Assembly (NCBI GenBank): GCA_045546775.1
Contig: JAZQDM010000028.1
Span: 1-64,000, forward strand
Origin: RGIG3002 sp045546775
GTDB taxonomy: Bacteria; Bacillota; Clostridia; Lachnospirales; Lachnospiraceae
DNA length: 64,000 nt
Direction of reading: 5' to 3'
Shown here: in pieces, positions 15,895 to 24,107 of the stretch
Layout of the letters: each line of letters starts with the position of its first letter
Numbering within the stretch: position 1 is the stretch's first letter
The notes under the pieces: generated by a model
Databases searched by the model: none
The model's input: the letters and a program-made list of their open reading frames with translations, nothing else
Told to the model about the DNA's origin: nothing
Position numbers and translations under genes: made by a program

Positions 15895-17025
15895 ATGAGT
15901 GAGGTAAAAGACGCAGTAAAACCGACATTAGTATTTGGAGAAGTTGTGGAGGAAAAAAACGAAATCGTGGATGTGACACCGGTGCAGGAAGTGCAGGAGC
16001 AGCTTGACGAATCCGTTTTGTCCGAAGAAGAACTGAAAATGGTAGAGGAGTTCAGCAACCAGATTGATTTGCACAATTCCAATGCGATTTTGCAGTACGG
16101 TGCAGGCACACAGAAAAAAATGGCGGAGTTTTCCGGCACAGCGCTTGAAAATGTGCGAACAAAAGACATGGGCGAAGTGGGCGAAATGTTGTCCGGTGTT
16201 GTGGCAGAATTAAAAGGCTTCAACGAAGAAGAAAAAGGTTTCTTGGGCATTTTCAAAAAAGCAACAAACAAAGTAGAAGCGTTAAAAGTAAAATATGCAA
16301 AGGCAGAGACAAACATTGCAAAAATTTGCGATACATTAGAGCAGCATCAGGTAACTTTGATGAAAGACATTGCCATGTTAGACAAAATGTATGACATGAA
16401 TCTTACGTATTTCAAAGAGATTTCCATGTACATTATGGCAGGTAAGAAAAAACTCAAAGAGACAAGAGAAAACGAGTTGCCGGCTTTGGTAGAAAAAGCA
16501 AGACTTTCCGGGCTTCCGGAAGATGCGCAGGCAGCCAAAGATTTGGAAGCACTTTGTGACCGTTTCGAGAAAAAGCTGCATGATTTGGAACTTACAAGAA
16601 TGGTATCCATCCAGACTGCACCGCAAATCCGTCTTGTACAGAGCAGTGATACAATGATGGTAGAAAAAATTCAGTCTACTGTTGTAAACACCATTCCGCT
16701 TTGGAAAAGCCAGATGGTACTTGCTCTCGGCGTAAGTCACGTAGAGGAAGCAGCGCGCGCGCAACGTGAAGTATCCGACATGACAAACAATCTTTTACAG
16801 CAAAATGCGGCAATGCTTAAAATGGCAACAATCGAGACTGCAAAAGAATCCGAACGCGGCATTATCGATATGGAAACATTAAAAAATACAAACGCATCTC
16901 TTATTTCTACTTTCGATGAAGTGATGAAAATTCAGGCAGAAGGAAGAGAAAAGAGAAGAATTGCGGAAATGGAAATGCAGCAGTTGGAAAACGATTTGAA
17001 GAAAAAATTGCTTGAGATAAAATAA
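15895..17025 (+). CDS. telA: TelA/YaaN-family toxic anion resistance protein
   Basis: A 376-residue, almost entirely helical cytoplasmic protein that matches the TelA family along its full length, including FLGIFKKATNKVEALKVKY and TAPQIRLVQSSDTMMVEKIQ. The family was named from tellurite resistance and is linked to envelope stress; its mechanism is not known. It follows xpaC closely and lies 17 nt before prmA, so all four genes to rsmE may share the strong promoter at 14526. No other tellurium-resistance (ter) genes are in the window. Confidence 0.88.
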   Translation: MSEVKDAVKPTLVFGEVVEEKNEIVDVTPVQEVQEQLDESVLSEEELKMVEEFSNQIDLHNSNAILQYGAGTQKKMAEFSGTALENVRTKDMGEVGEMLSGVVAELKGFNEEEKGFLGIFKKATNKVEALKVKYAKAETNIAKICDTLEQHQVTLMKDIAMLDKMYDMNLTYFKEISMYIMAGKKKLKETRENELPALVEKARLSGLPEDAQAAKDLEALCDRFEKKLHDLELTRMVSIQTAPQIRLVQSSDTMMVEKIQSTVVNTIPLWKSQMVLALGVSHVEEAARAQREVSDMTNNLLQQNAAMLKMATIETAKESERGIIDMETLKNTNASLISTFDEVMKIQAEGREKRRIAEMEMQQLENDLKKKLLEIK

Positions 17026-17042
17026 ACGGAAGGAACGCACAC

Positions 17043-18032
17043 ATGAAGTGGACGAAGTTTAGAATCAAAACAATTACAGATGCGGAAGACATTATCATCA
17101 GCTATTTGTATGACATCGGTTTGGAAGGGGCGCAGATTGAGGACAAAGTACCGTTAACTGCGCTGGAAAAAGAGCAGATGTTTGTTGATATTTTGCCGGA
17201 TTGTCCGGACGATGACGGTATCGCGTATTTGAATTTCTTTGTGGAAGAAAACGAAAACGGTGAGTTGATTTTTAACGAGGAAGTGACGGCAAAAGAGACG
17301 ATTGTTGCACTCGTTGAGGAACAGCTTGACGAAATCCGTTCTTTTATGGATATCGGCGAAGGGACCATTACAGTAGACAAAACAGAAGACATTGACTGGA
17401 TTAACAACTGGAAGCAGTATTTTCATCAGTTTTATATCGATGATTTGCTTGTGGTACCGTCCTGGGAAGAAGTGCCGGAAGAAGACAAAGACAAGATGGT
17501 ACTTCACATCGATCCGGGAACGGCTTTCGGAACCGGCATGCATGAGACGACCCAGCTTTGCATCCGTCAGTTGAAAAAACATATTACGCCGGAGACAGAG
17601 CTTCTTGATGTGGGCACCGGAAGCGGTATTCTTGCGATTATTTCTTTGATGTACGGCATCCGCCATGCAGTGGGCACCGATTTGGACCCCTGTGCCATCG
17701 AAGCGACGAGAGAAAATATGGAAGCCAACGGTATCCATCCGGAGCAGTTTGATGTGATGATCGGAAACATTATTTCCGACAAAGAGATTCAGGATAAAGT
17801 GGGCTATGCGTGCTACGATATCGTGGTGGCAAACATTTTGGCGGACGTGCTGGTACCCCTTACACCGGTTATTGTCAATCAGTTAAAACCGGGCGGAATT
17901 TATATTACATCCGGCATTATCGACGACAAAGAGCAGACCGTTGTGGATGCGGTAAAGGCAGCCGGCCTTACCGTGCTGGAAGTCACTTATCAGGGAGAAT
18001 GGGTAAGTGTAACCGCACAAAAAAGCTTATAA
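17043..18032 (+). CDS. prmA: Ribosomal protein L11 methyltransferase PrmA
   Basis: A 329-residue SAM-dependent methyltransferase that trimethylates ribosomal protein L11. The N-terminal substrate-recognition domain (1-120) starts MKWTKFRIKT. The Rossmann domain has the PrmA signature PGTAFGTGMHETTQ, SAM motif I DVGTGSGILAI, and the NILADVL motif. It lies 12 nt before rsmE; this gene pair is widely conserved in Firmicutes, often near dnaJ, as here. Confidence 0.96.
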   Translation: MKWTKFRIKTITDAEDIIISYLYDIGLEGAQIEDKVPLTALEKEQMFVDILPDCPDDDGIAYLNFFVEENENGELIFNEEVTAKETIVALVEEQLDEIRSFMDIGEGTITVDKTEDIDWINNWKQYFHQFYIDDLLVVPSWEEVPEEDKDKMVLHIDPGTAFGTGMHETTQLCIRQLKKHITPETELLDVGTGSGILAIISLMYGIRHAVGTDLDPCAIEATRENMEANGIHPEQFDVMIGNIISDKEIQDKVGYACYDIVVANILADVLVPLTPVIVNQLKPGGIYITSGIIDDKEQTVVDAVKAAGLTVLEVTYQGEWVSVTAQKSL

Positions 18033-18044
18033 TGGAGAACGCAG

Positions 18045-18785
18045 ATGTATCAGTTTTTTGTAAAACCGGAACAGATAAATGACAAAGATATACGCATTGT
18101 TGGCAGCGATGTGAACCACATAAAAAATGTGCTGCGCATGAAAATCGGCGAAGAAATTGCGGTGAGTAACGGGCAGGACGGAAAAGAGTACCGTTGTGAA
18201 ATTGTTGCTATGGGCGAGGAAGAAGTGCTTTGTCATTTGCGTTTTATTAAGGAGGACGGCTTGGAATTGCCGTCCAAAATATATCTTTTTCAAGGCTTGC
18301 CAAAGGCAGATAAAATGGAGCTCATCATTCAAAAAGCGGTAGAACTGGGCGTTTTTGAAGTCATTCCGGTTGCAACCAAACGAGCGGTTGTAAAGCTGGA
18401 TGAGAAAAAAGCAAAAGCAAAGCAGACGCGCTGGCAGGGAATTTCCGAGGCTGCTGCAAAACAGAGCAAGCGCAAAATCATACCGGAAATCAACCAAGTG
18501 ATGAGTTTTCAAGAGGCTATAACCTATGCAAAAAGTATGGATGTGAAGCTGATTCCGTATGAACTTGCGGAAGGTATGGCAAAAACAAAAGAACTGATAG
18601 AAAGTGTCAAACCGGGACAGTCGGTGGCGATTTTTATCGGGCCGGAAGGTGGATTTGATGATGCCGAAATTGAAAAAGCTTTGCAAAATGAAATTACTCC
18701 GATTACACTCGGAAAGCGCATTTTGCGCACCGAAACAGCCGGATTTACCGTACTTTCCTGGCTGATGTACCATTTGGAAATGTAG
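18045..18785 (+). CDS. rsmE: 16S rRNA (uracil1498-N3)-methyltransferase RsmE
   Basis: A 246-residue SPOUT-class methyltransferase that methylates U1498 of 16S rRNA. A PUA-like N-terminal domain (1-70) is followed by the knotted SPOUT domain, with IGPEGGFDDAEIE and the C-terminal knot LGKRILRTETAGFTVLSW. The length is typical. It is the last gene of the probable xpaC-telA-prmA-rsmE unit. Confidence 0.95.
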   Translation: MYQFFVKPEQINDKDIRIVGSDVNHIKNVLRMKIGEEIAVSNGQDGKEYRCEIVAMGEEEVLCHLRFIKEDGLELPSKIYLFQGLPKADKMELIIQKAVELGVFEVIPVATKRAVVKLDEKKAKAKQTRWQGISEAAAKQSKRKIIPEINQVMSFQEAITYAKSMDVKLIPYELAEGMAKTKELIESVKPGQSVAIFIGPEGGFDDAEIEKALQNEITPITLGKRILRTETAGFTVLSWLMYHLEM

Positions 18786-18862
18786 GCATATAATAGAGTA
18801 TAGAAGAAAAAAGAAGACAGGTACAAAAAGTCTCCGGGCTTTGAAAGGAGAATTTTAGAAAA

Positions 18863-20017
18863 ATGGAAGTATATTTGGATAATTCGGCAACGACAAAAAG
18901 TTTCGATGAAGTAGCAAAAGTAGTGGCAAAGGTGATGTGCGAAGATTACGGCAATCCGTCCAGCTTGCACAGCAAAGGGATGGAGGCGGAGAATTATATA
19001 CGCCATGCAAAAGAAAGTATCGCGCGCAACTTAAAAGTAAATGAAAAAGAAATTCTTTTTACATCCGGCGGCACAGAGTCGGATAATATTGCTCTGATTG
19101 GTGCAGCGTTTGCAAATTGTCGTGCGGGACGTCACCTGATTACAACCCGGATAGAGCATCCGGCTATTTTGCAGACCATGCATTATTTGGAAGAACAGGG
19201 CTTTCGTGTGACGTATTTGCCGGTGGATCAAAACGGACAAATCCGTCTTGCAGATTTGGAAAAAGCGATGACCAATGAGACCATTCTTGTTTCCATTATG
19301 CATACAAACAATGAAATCGGGGCGTTGCAGCCGATTGAAGAGGCAGCAGCTCTCGTAAAGAGAATGAAACCGAACGTGATTTTTCATGTAGACGCTGTGC
19401 AAGGCTTTGGGAAATACCGTATTTTCCCGAAAAGAGCAGGCATTGATATGCTCTCTGTGAGCGGCCACAAAATCCACGGACCGAAAGGTGTAGGATTTCT
19501 TTACGTAAATGAAAAAATAAAAATAAAACCGATTATTTTTGGCGGCGGTCAGCAAAAAGGAATGCGTTCCGGTACGGAAAATGTGCCGGGTATTGCCGGA
19601 CTTGCAAAAGCGGTAGAACTGATTTATGCAGACCTGGATCAAGATGTGGAAAAACTGTATGAGTTAAAACAATATTTTATCGATGGCGTGCGCAAAATTC
19701 CGGACATCAAAATCAACGGACTGACCGGACGTGACAGTGCGCCGCACATTGTAAGCGTATCCATCAACGGTGTCCGCAGCGAAGTAGTGCTTCACGCGCT
19801 GGAAGACAAAGGTATTTTCGTGTCAGCAGGCAGTGCATGTGCATCCAACAAACCGCAGACATCAGAAACGTTAAAAGCAATCGGCGTGGAGAAAGCGTTG
19901 TTGGATTCCACCATACGTTTCAGCTTTTCTATCTTTACAACAAAAGAGGAAATAGACTATACATTGCAGACAATGTATGATATGATTCCTATGCTTCGCA
20001 AATATACGAGACATTAA
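18863..20017 (+). CDS. Cysteine desulfurase (NifS/IscS type)
   Basis: A 384-residue PLP enzyme that takes sulfur from cysteine as an enzyme-bound persulfide. The N-terminus MEVYLDNSATTK is typical. The PLP Lys is in SVSGHKIHGPKGVGF, and the catalytic Cys is in SAGSACASNKPQTSETL on the flexible loop. It lies 21 nt before thiI, the usual pairing for a desulfurase (NifZ-like) dedicated to tRNA 4-thiouridine and thiazole synthesis, rather than general Fe-S assembly. No iscU or sufU is adjacent, which supports that reading. Confidence 0.92.
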   Translation: MEVYLDNSATTKSFDEVAKVVAKVMCEDYGNPSSLHSKGMEAENYIRHAKESIARNLKVNEKEILFTSGGTESDNIALIGAAFANCRAGRHLITTRIEHPAILQTMHYLEEQGFRVTYLPVDQNGQIRLADLEKAMTNETILVSIMHTNNEIGALQPIEEAAALVKRMKPNVIFHVDAVQGFGKYRIFPKRAGIDMLSVSGHKIHGPKGVGFLYVNEKIKIKPIIFGGGQQKGMRSGTENVPGIAGLAKAVELIYADLDQDVEKLYELKQYFIDGVRKIPDIKINGLTGRDSAPHIVSVSINGVRSEVVLHALEDKGIFVSAGSACASNKPQTSETLKAIGVEKALLDSTIRFSFSIFTTKEEIDYTLQTMYDMIPMLRKYTRH

Positions 20018-20038
20018 AGACACATATGGGAGAAAAAT

Positions 20039-21226
20039 ATGTTTACAGCTTTTTTGATTAAATACGCAGAAATCGGCGTAAAAGGAAAAAACAGATATAT
20101 GTTCGAGGATGCCCTCGTGCAGCAGATTAAATATGCGCTCAAACGATGTGAGGGCGAATTCAAAGTACACAAGACGCAAGGCCGTATTTATGTGGATGCT
20201 TTGACCGATTTTGATTTTGATGAGACCGTAGAAAATTTAAAAACGGTTTTTGGTATTTCCGGAATTTGCCCGGTTGTTTATGTGGAAGACGAAGGTTTCG
20301 AGAAATTGTGCGAAACCGTTGTGAAATATATTGCCGATGTGTATCCGGACAAAAACAAGACATTCAAAGTGTTTGCCCGCAGAGCCAGAAAAAATTATCC
20401 GTTAGATTCTATGGAAATCAACCGTGAGATGGGCGGAGCCATTTTGGATGCGTATCCGGAGATGCAGGTGGATGTGCACAAGCCGGAAATCGAGTTAAAC
20501 ATCGAAATCCGTGAGAAAATTTATATTTATTCCGAAATTATTCCGGGACCGGGCGGCATGCCAATCGGTACGGCCGGAAAGGCAATGTTGCTTCTTTCCG
20601 GTGGCATCGATTCCCCGGTGGCCGGTTACATGATTGCAAAACGTGGTGTAAAAATTGATGCGGTATATTTCCATGCACCGCCATACACTTCCGAGCGTGC
20701 AAAACAAAAAGTAGTGGATTTGGCAAAACTGGTGTCCCGTTATACCGGACCGATTTATTTGCACGTTATCAATTTTACGGATATTCAGCTTTACATTTAT
20801 GAGAAATGCCCGCACGAAGAGTTGACCATTATTATGCGCCGTTTGATGATGCGCATTGCGGAGCATATTGCAAAAGAGACAGAGTGTCTTGGACTTATTA
20901 CCGGCGAGAGCATCGGACAAGTTGCATCCCAGACGATGCATTCCCTTGCAGCTACTAACGAAGTGTGTACGATGCCGGTGTATCGTCCCCTTATCGGTTT
21001 TGATAAACAGGAAATCGTGGATATTTCAGAAAAAATCAACACATACGAGACTTCCGTATTGCCGTACGAAGATTGTTGTACCATCTTTGTGGCAAAACAT
21101 CCGGTGACAAAACCGAACTTGAATATGATTAAGAAACACGAGCAGAACTTGGAAGAAAAGATAGACGACCTGATAAAAGAAGCATTGGATTCCGACGAAC
21201 TGATTATTGTCCAGTGTGATAAATAA
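20039..21226 (+). CDS. thiI: tRNA 4-thiouridine synthase ThiI
   Basis: A 395-residue enzyme that adenylates U8 of tRNA and inserts sulfur. The N-terminal ferredoxin-like and THUMP domains (1-165) are followed by the PP-loop ATPase with SGGIDSPVAG at about 184-193. It ends after the PP-loop domain with no rhodanese extension, as in most Firmicutes, so sulfur must come straight from the desulfurase encoded just upstream. The unit ends at a strong terminator. Confidence 0.96.
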   Translation: MFTAFLIKYAEIGVKGKNRYMFEDALVQQIKYALKRCEGEFKVHKTQGRIYVDALTDFDFDETVENLKTVFGISGICPVVYVEDEGFEKLCETVVKYIADVYPDKNKTFKVFARRARKNYPLDSMEINREMGGAILDAYPEMQVDVHKPEIELNIEIREKIYIYSEIIPGPGGMPIGTAGKAMLLLSGGIDSPVAGYMIAKRGVKIDAVYFHAPPYTSERAKQKVVDLAKLVSRYTGPIYLHVINFTDIQLYIYEKCPHEELTIIMRRLMMRIAEHIAKETECLGLITGESIGQVASQTMHSLAATNEVCTMPVYRPLIGFDKQEIVDISEKINTYETSVLPYEDCCTIFVAKHPVTKPNLNMIKKHEQNLEEKIDDLIKEALDSDELIIVQCDK

Positions 21227-21228
21227 AA

Positions 21229-21259
21229 AAAGAGGCTTTGATCAGTTCAAAGCCTCTTT
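21229..21259. terminator. Bidirectional terminator after thiI
   Basis: A perfect 13-bp stem (AAAGAGGCTTTGA 21229-21241 with 21247-21259), flanked by A and T residues, lies between thiI and the convergent HPr-like gene. Confidence 0.85.
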
Positions 21260-21269
21260 CATAATATAA

Positions 21270-21500
21270 CTAAATCATATACGGTTTTAAAACATTTAAA
21301 ACTTCGTCAGCATTATCTTCTGCGTGAATGTTCAAATCAATCGGTTTAGATAAATCTAAGCTGAAGATTCCCATGATAGATTTTGCATCAATAACGTATC
21401 TTCCGGATACTAAATCAAAATCATAATCAAATTTTGTGATATCGTTTACAAAAGATTTTACCTTGTCAATAGAATTTAATGAAATCTGTACTGTCTTCAT
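21270..21500 (-). CDS. HPr-like protein lacking the phosphorylatable active-site His
   Basis: A 76-residue protein with the HPr fold. The Ser46 region is clear (DAKSIMGIFSLDLSKPI), which in true HPr is the HPr-kinase site. The segment that should contain GIHARPA reads NSIDKVKSFV: both the His15 equivalent and the Arg are missing. It therefore cannot carry phosphate in the PTS phosphorelay in the usual way, and a regulatory role through the Ser site is possible (inference). Start: ATG at 21500 with AAGGAGG upstream on the minus strand. It has its own promoter and is monocistronic. Confidence 0.8.
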   Translation of the reverse strand: MKTVQISLNSIDKVKSFVNDITKFDYDFDLVSGRYVIDAKSIMGIFSLDLSKPIDLNIHAEDNADEVLNVLKPYMI

Positions 21501-21539
21501 TGGAATAACCTCCTTACCTTACAAATCTTTATTAATTTA

Positions 21540-21568
21540 ATACTAAGGCTTGGACTGACAAAAGTCAA
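21540..21568 (-). promoter_or_regulatory. Promoter for the HPr-like gene
   Basis: On the minus strand, TTGACT (21568-21563) and TAGTAT (21545-21540) with a 17-bp spacer, about 40 bp upstream of the start codon. Confidence 0.6.
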
Positions 21569-21601
21569 TGATAAAACAGTACAAATTTGGAGAGGATTAA
21601 T

Positions 21602-22951
21602 ATGAAAAGTGTAGCATTGCACAATCTTGGATGCAAAGTAAATGCTTATGAAATCGATGTAATGCAACAAATGTTACAAGAAAATGGGTATAAAATTGTA
21701 GCATTTGATGAACAGGCAGACATTTACATTGTCAATACATGTACGGTTACCAATATGGCAGACAGAAAAAGCCGACAGATGTTGCATCAGGCAAAAAAAA
21801 GAAATCCGGAAGCTGTCGTTGTGGCAGTTGGCTGTTATGTGCAGACCGGAAAAGAAGCGGTGTTAAAAGACGAAGGCATCGATTTGTGTATCGGCAACAA
21901 CAAAAAGAAAGATTTGGTTTCCATTTTGGATGACTTTTTCAAAGAACGGGACAAGACGTTGCACGATACAAGCATTATCGATATCAACCATACAGCAGAA
22001 TATGAGGAACTTTTGCTGACGCATACAGCAGAACACACAAGGGCGTACATCAAAATTCAGGACGGCTGTAACCAGTTTTGTTCCTACTGCATCATTCCGT
22101 ATGCAAGGGGCCGTGTCAGAAGCCGCAAAACGGAAGATATTGTTGCGGAAGTGCGCGGGCTGGTGGCAAGCGGTTACAAGGAAGTGGTGCTGACCGGTAT
22201 TCATATCAGCTCCTACGGCATTGACTTTTCCGGTGAAAAAACAGCGGACGGCATGCCGAAATACACAGGGAAATCAAAACTTTTGGATTTGATCAAAGAA
22301 ATTCACACGATAGACGGACTGGAACGCATCCGCTTGGGCTCCCTGGAACCGAGGGTGATTTCAGAACAATTTGCGGAGGAAATCGGAATGCTTTCAAAGA
22401 TTTGTCCGCATTTTCACCTTTCTTTGCAGAGCGGCTGCAACGATACACTAAAAAGAATGAATAGACACTACACCGCAGAGGAATACTATGAAAAGGTACA
22501 GTTGTTGCGACGTGTGTTTGACAGACCTGCCATTACGACCGATGTCATTGTAGGATTTCCGGGGGAAACAGAGGAAGAATTTGAACAGACACGCCGGTTT
22601 TTGGAAGATTTGTCTTTGTATGAAATGCATATTTTTAAATATTCCAAACGGCAGGGCACAAGGGCGGCTGTGATGGAAAATCAAGTTCCGGACACAAAAA
22701 AACAGGAAAGAAGTGCGATTCTTCTTGCGATGGAACAAAAACAGTCAAAGGAATACCGAAGCAAACTGTTGGGAAAAAATGCGGAAGTTCTTTTTGAGGA
22801 AGAAAAGGACATAAACGGCAGTGTTTACCAGCTTGGACACACGAAAGAATACATCAAAGTGGCAAAAAAATCGACACAAGATTTGTCAAACAGCATCGTT
22901 TCCGGTCACATAAGCGCATTTTTGACGGATGATATTCTTTTGATGGATTAA
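21602..22951 (+). CDS. mtaB: tRNA t6A37 methylthiotransferase MtaB
   Basis: A 449-residue radical-SAM methylthiotransferase that converts t6A37 to ms2t6A in tRNAs reading ANN codons. The N-terminal UPF0004 domain holds three cluster cysteines (within LGCKVNAYE, NTCTVTNMAD and AVGCYVQTG). The radical-SAM triad is in GCNQFCSYCIIP, and a TRAM-like domain is at the C-terminus. Start: ATG 21602, 6 nt after GGAGAGG; an upstream in-frame TTG at 21587 would bury that site. It adds to the tRNA-modification theme with thiI, trmR and the U32 protein nearby. Confidence 0.95.
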   Translation: MKSVALHNLGCKVNAYEIDVMQQMLQENGYKIVAFDEQADIYIVNTCTVTNMADRKSRQMLHQAKKRNPEAVVVAVGCYVQTGKEAVLKDEGIDLCIGNNKKKDLVSILDDFFKERDKTLHDTSIIDINHTAEYEELLLTHTAEHTRAYIKIQDGCNQFCSYCIIPYARGRVRSRKTEDIVAEVRGLVASGYKEVVLTGIHISSYGIDFSGEKTADGMPKYTGKSKLLDLIKEIHTIDGLERIRLGSLEPRVISEQFAEEIGMLSKICPHFHLSLQSGCNDTLKRMNRHYTAEEYYEKVQLLRRVFDRPAITTDVIVGFPGETEEEFEQTRRFLEDLSLYEMHIFKYSKRQGTRAAVMENQVPDTKKQERSAILLAMEQKQSKEYRSKLLGKNAEVLFEEEKDINGSVYQLGHTKEYIKVAKKSTQDLSNSIVSGHISAFLTDDILLMD

Positions 22952-22972
22952 GGAAATTTAAGAAAGTATACA

Positions 22973-23001
22973 TTGAATTTTACGGATAGATAAGGTAAGA
23001 T
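22973..23001 (+). promoter_or_regulatory. Candidate promoter for the ireB operon
   Basis: TTGAAT (22973-22978) and TAAGAT (22996-23001), spacer 17 bp, in the gap between mtaB and ireB. The -10 match is modest. Confidence 0.4.
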
Positions 23002-23094
23002 AAGGATAATGAGGGCATTATATGTATTGCCGTCCAAAGAACGAGAAGTACAAGTGTAAAAGACAAGAGAAAGAACAGATTTGGAGAGAGAAAA

Positions 23095-23355
23095 GTGGAT
23101 TTAGGAAATACGCAATTTTTTAAAGTGGAAGCAGAACCGGAAACCGGCGTACAGGTAGTGTTAAGAGAAGTGTATGAAGCACTTACTGAGAAAGGTTACA
23201 ATCCGGTCAATCAGATTGTTGGATATATTATGTCCGGAGACCCGACTTATATTACGAGCCACAAAAATGCAAGAAGTCTCATTATGAAAGTGGAGAGGGA
23301 CGAGCTTGTGGAAGAGATGCTCAAAAGCTATATCAGCAACAACAACTGGAAGTAA
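23095..23355 (+). CDS. ireB: IreB-family regulatory phosphoprotein (YrzL)
   Basis: An 86-residue protein that matches the IreB/UPF0297 family over its full length: a TQFFKV start, then GYNPVNQIVGYIMSGDPTYITSH and the end of the family domain. In Enterococcus, IreB is phosphorylated on N-terminal Thr residues by the kinase IreK and tunes cephalosporin resistance; a Thr is present near the start here. GTG start at 23095 with TTTGGAGAG upstream. It opens the ireB-ruvX-DUF1292 block conserved across Firmicutes. Confidence 0.93.
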   Translation: MDLGNTQFFKVEAEPETGVQVVLREVYEALTEKGYNPVNQIVGYIMSGDPTYITSHKNARSLIMKVERDELVEEMLKSYISNNNWK

Positions 23356-23373
23356 GATACGAGAGGAGATCCC

Positions 23374-23805
23374 ATGCGCATAATGGGTTTGGATTTTGGG
23401 TCCAAGACGGTAGGCGTTGCCATCAGTGACCCACTTTTGATTACGGCTCAGGGAATCGAAATCATTCGGAGAAAAGAAGAAAATAAATTACGCAAAACAT
23501 TGGCCCGCATTGAGGAGCTGATTGTAGAACATGAAGTGCAGGAGATAGTTCTCGGCTTTCCTAAGAATATGAACGATTCCATAGGAGTGCGCGCAGAGCT
23601 CTCGCTTGAATTTAAAGAAAAATTGGAACGAAGAACAGGCTTGCCGGTTGTGATGTGGGATGAGAGACTGACAACGGTAGCCGCAGACAAAACTATGATG
23701 GAAGCAGGTATTCGCAGAGAACACAGAAAAGAGTATGTGGATATGATTGCCGCAACTTTTATTTTGCAAGGTTACCTCGATTTACGTGCTAACCGTGAAG
23801 TTTAG
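23374..23805 (+). CDS. ruvX: Putative pre-16S rRNA nuclease / Holliday junction resolvase RuvX (YqgF)
   Basis: A 143-residue RNase H-fold nuclease. The first catalytic Asp is in MGLDFGSKTVGVA. Other family motifs are EIVLGFPKNM (Glu/Gly), and the C-terminal DERLTTVAAD and DMIAATFILQGYLD. The family is needed for 5' end maturation of 16S rRNA, and Holliday-junction cleavage has also been proposed. It sits 18 nt after ireB and 13 nt before the DUF1292 gene. Confidence 0.94.
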   Translation: MRIMGLDFGSKTVGVAISDPLLITAQGIEIIRRKEENKLRKTLARIEELIVEHEVQEIVLGFPKNMNDSIGVRAELSLEFKEKLERRTGLPVVMWDERLTTVAADKTMMEAGIRREHRKEYVDMIAATFILQGYLDLRANREV

Positions 23806-23818
23806 AAAGTGAGGAAAT

Positions 23819-24085
23819 ATGGACAAAATTACATTTAATCCGGAGGGAGAAGCTCCGGTTGATTTTTATGTGCTCGAACAGACAACCATTGCAGGGGTGA
23901 ACTATATCCTTGTGACGGATTTTGAAGAAGGGGACGGAGAAGCGTTAATTTTAAAAGATCTTTCCCAAAATGCAGATGCAGAAAGCCTTTATGAAATTGT
24001 TTCCGATGAGACGGAGTTAAACGCTGTTGCAGCTGTTTTTGAGAACCTTTTAGAAGATATAGAATTTGTTGAGGACGGAGAATAA
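23819..24085 (+). CDS. DUF1292 protein (YrzB-like)
   Basis: An 88-residue acidic protein of the DUF1292 family: an N-terminal beta-rich part (EAPVDFYVLEQTTIAGVNYILV) and a short acidic tail. Function unknown. The position directly after ruvX is conserved in Bacillus (yrrK-yrzB) and in most Firmicutes. Confidence 0.88.
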   Translation: MDKITFNPEGEAPVDFYVLEQTTIAGVNYILVTDFEEGDGEALILKDLSQNADAESLYEIVSDETELNAVAAVFENLLEDIEFVEDGE

Positions 24086-24107
24086 ATTTATTTGGAGGTA
24101 AAACTGA

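Noticed and set aside
23009..23059. A 16-codon ORF (MRALYVLPSKEREVQV) upstream of ireB as a leader peptide
   Set aside because: The ribosome site is too close to the ATG, there is no run of one regulatory codon and no attenuator follows.
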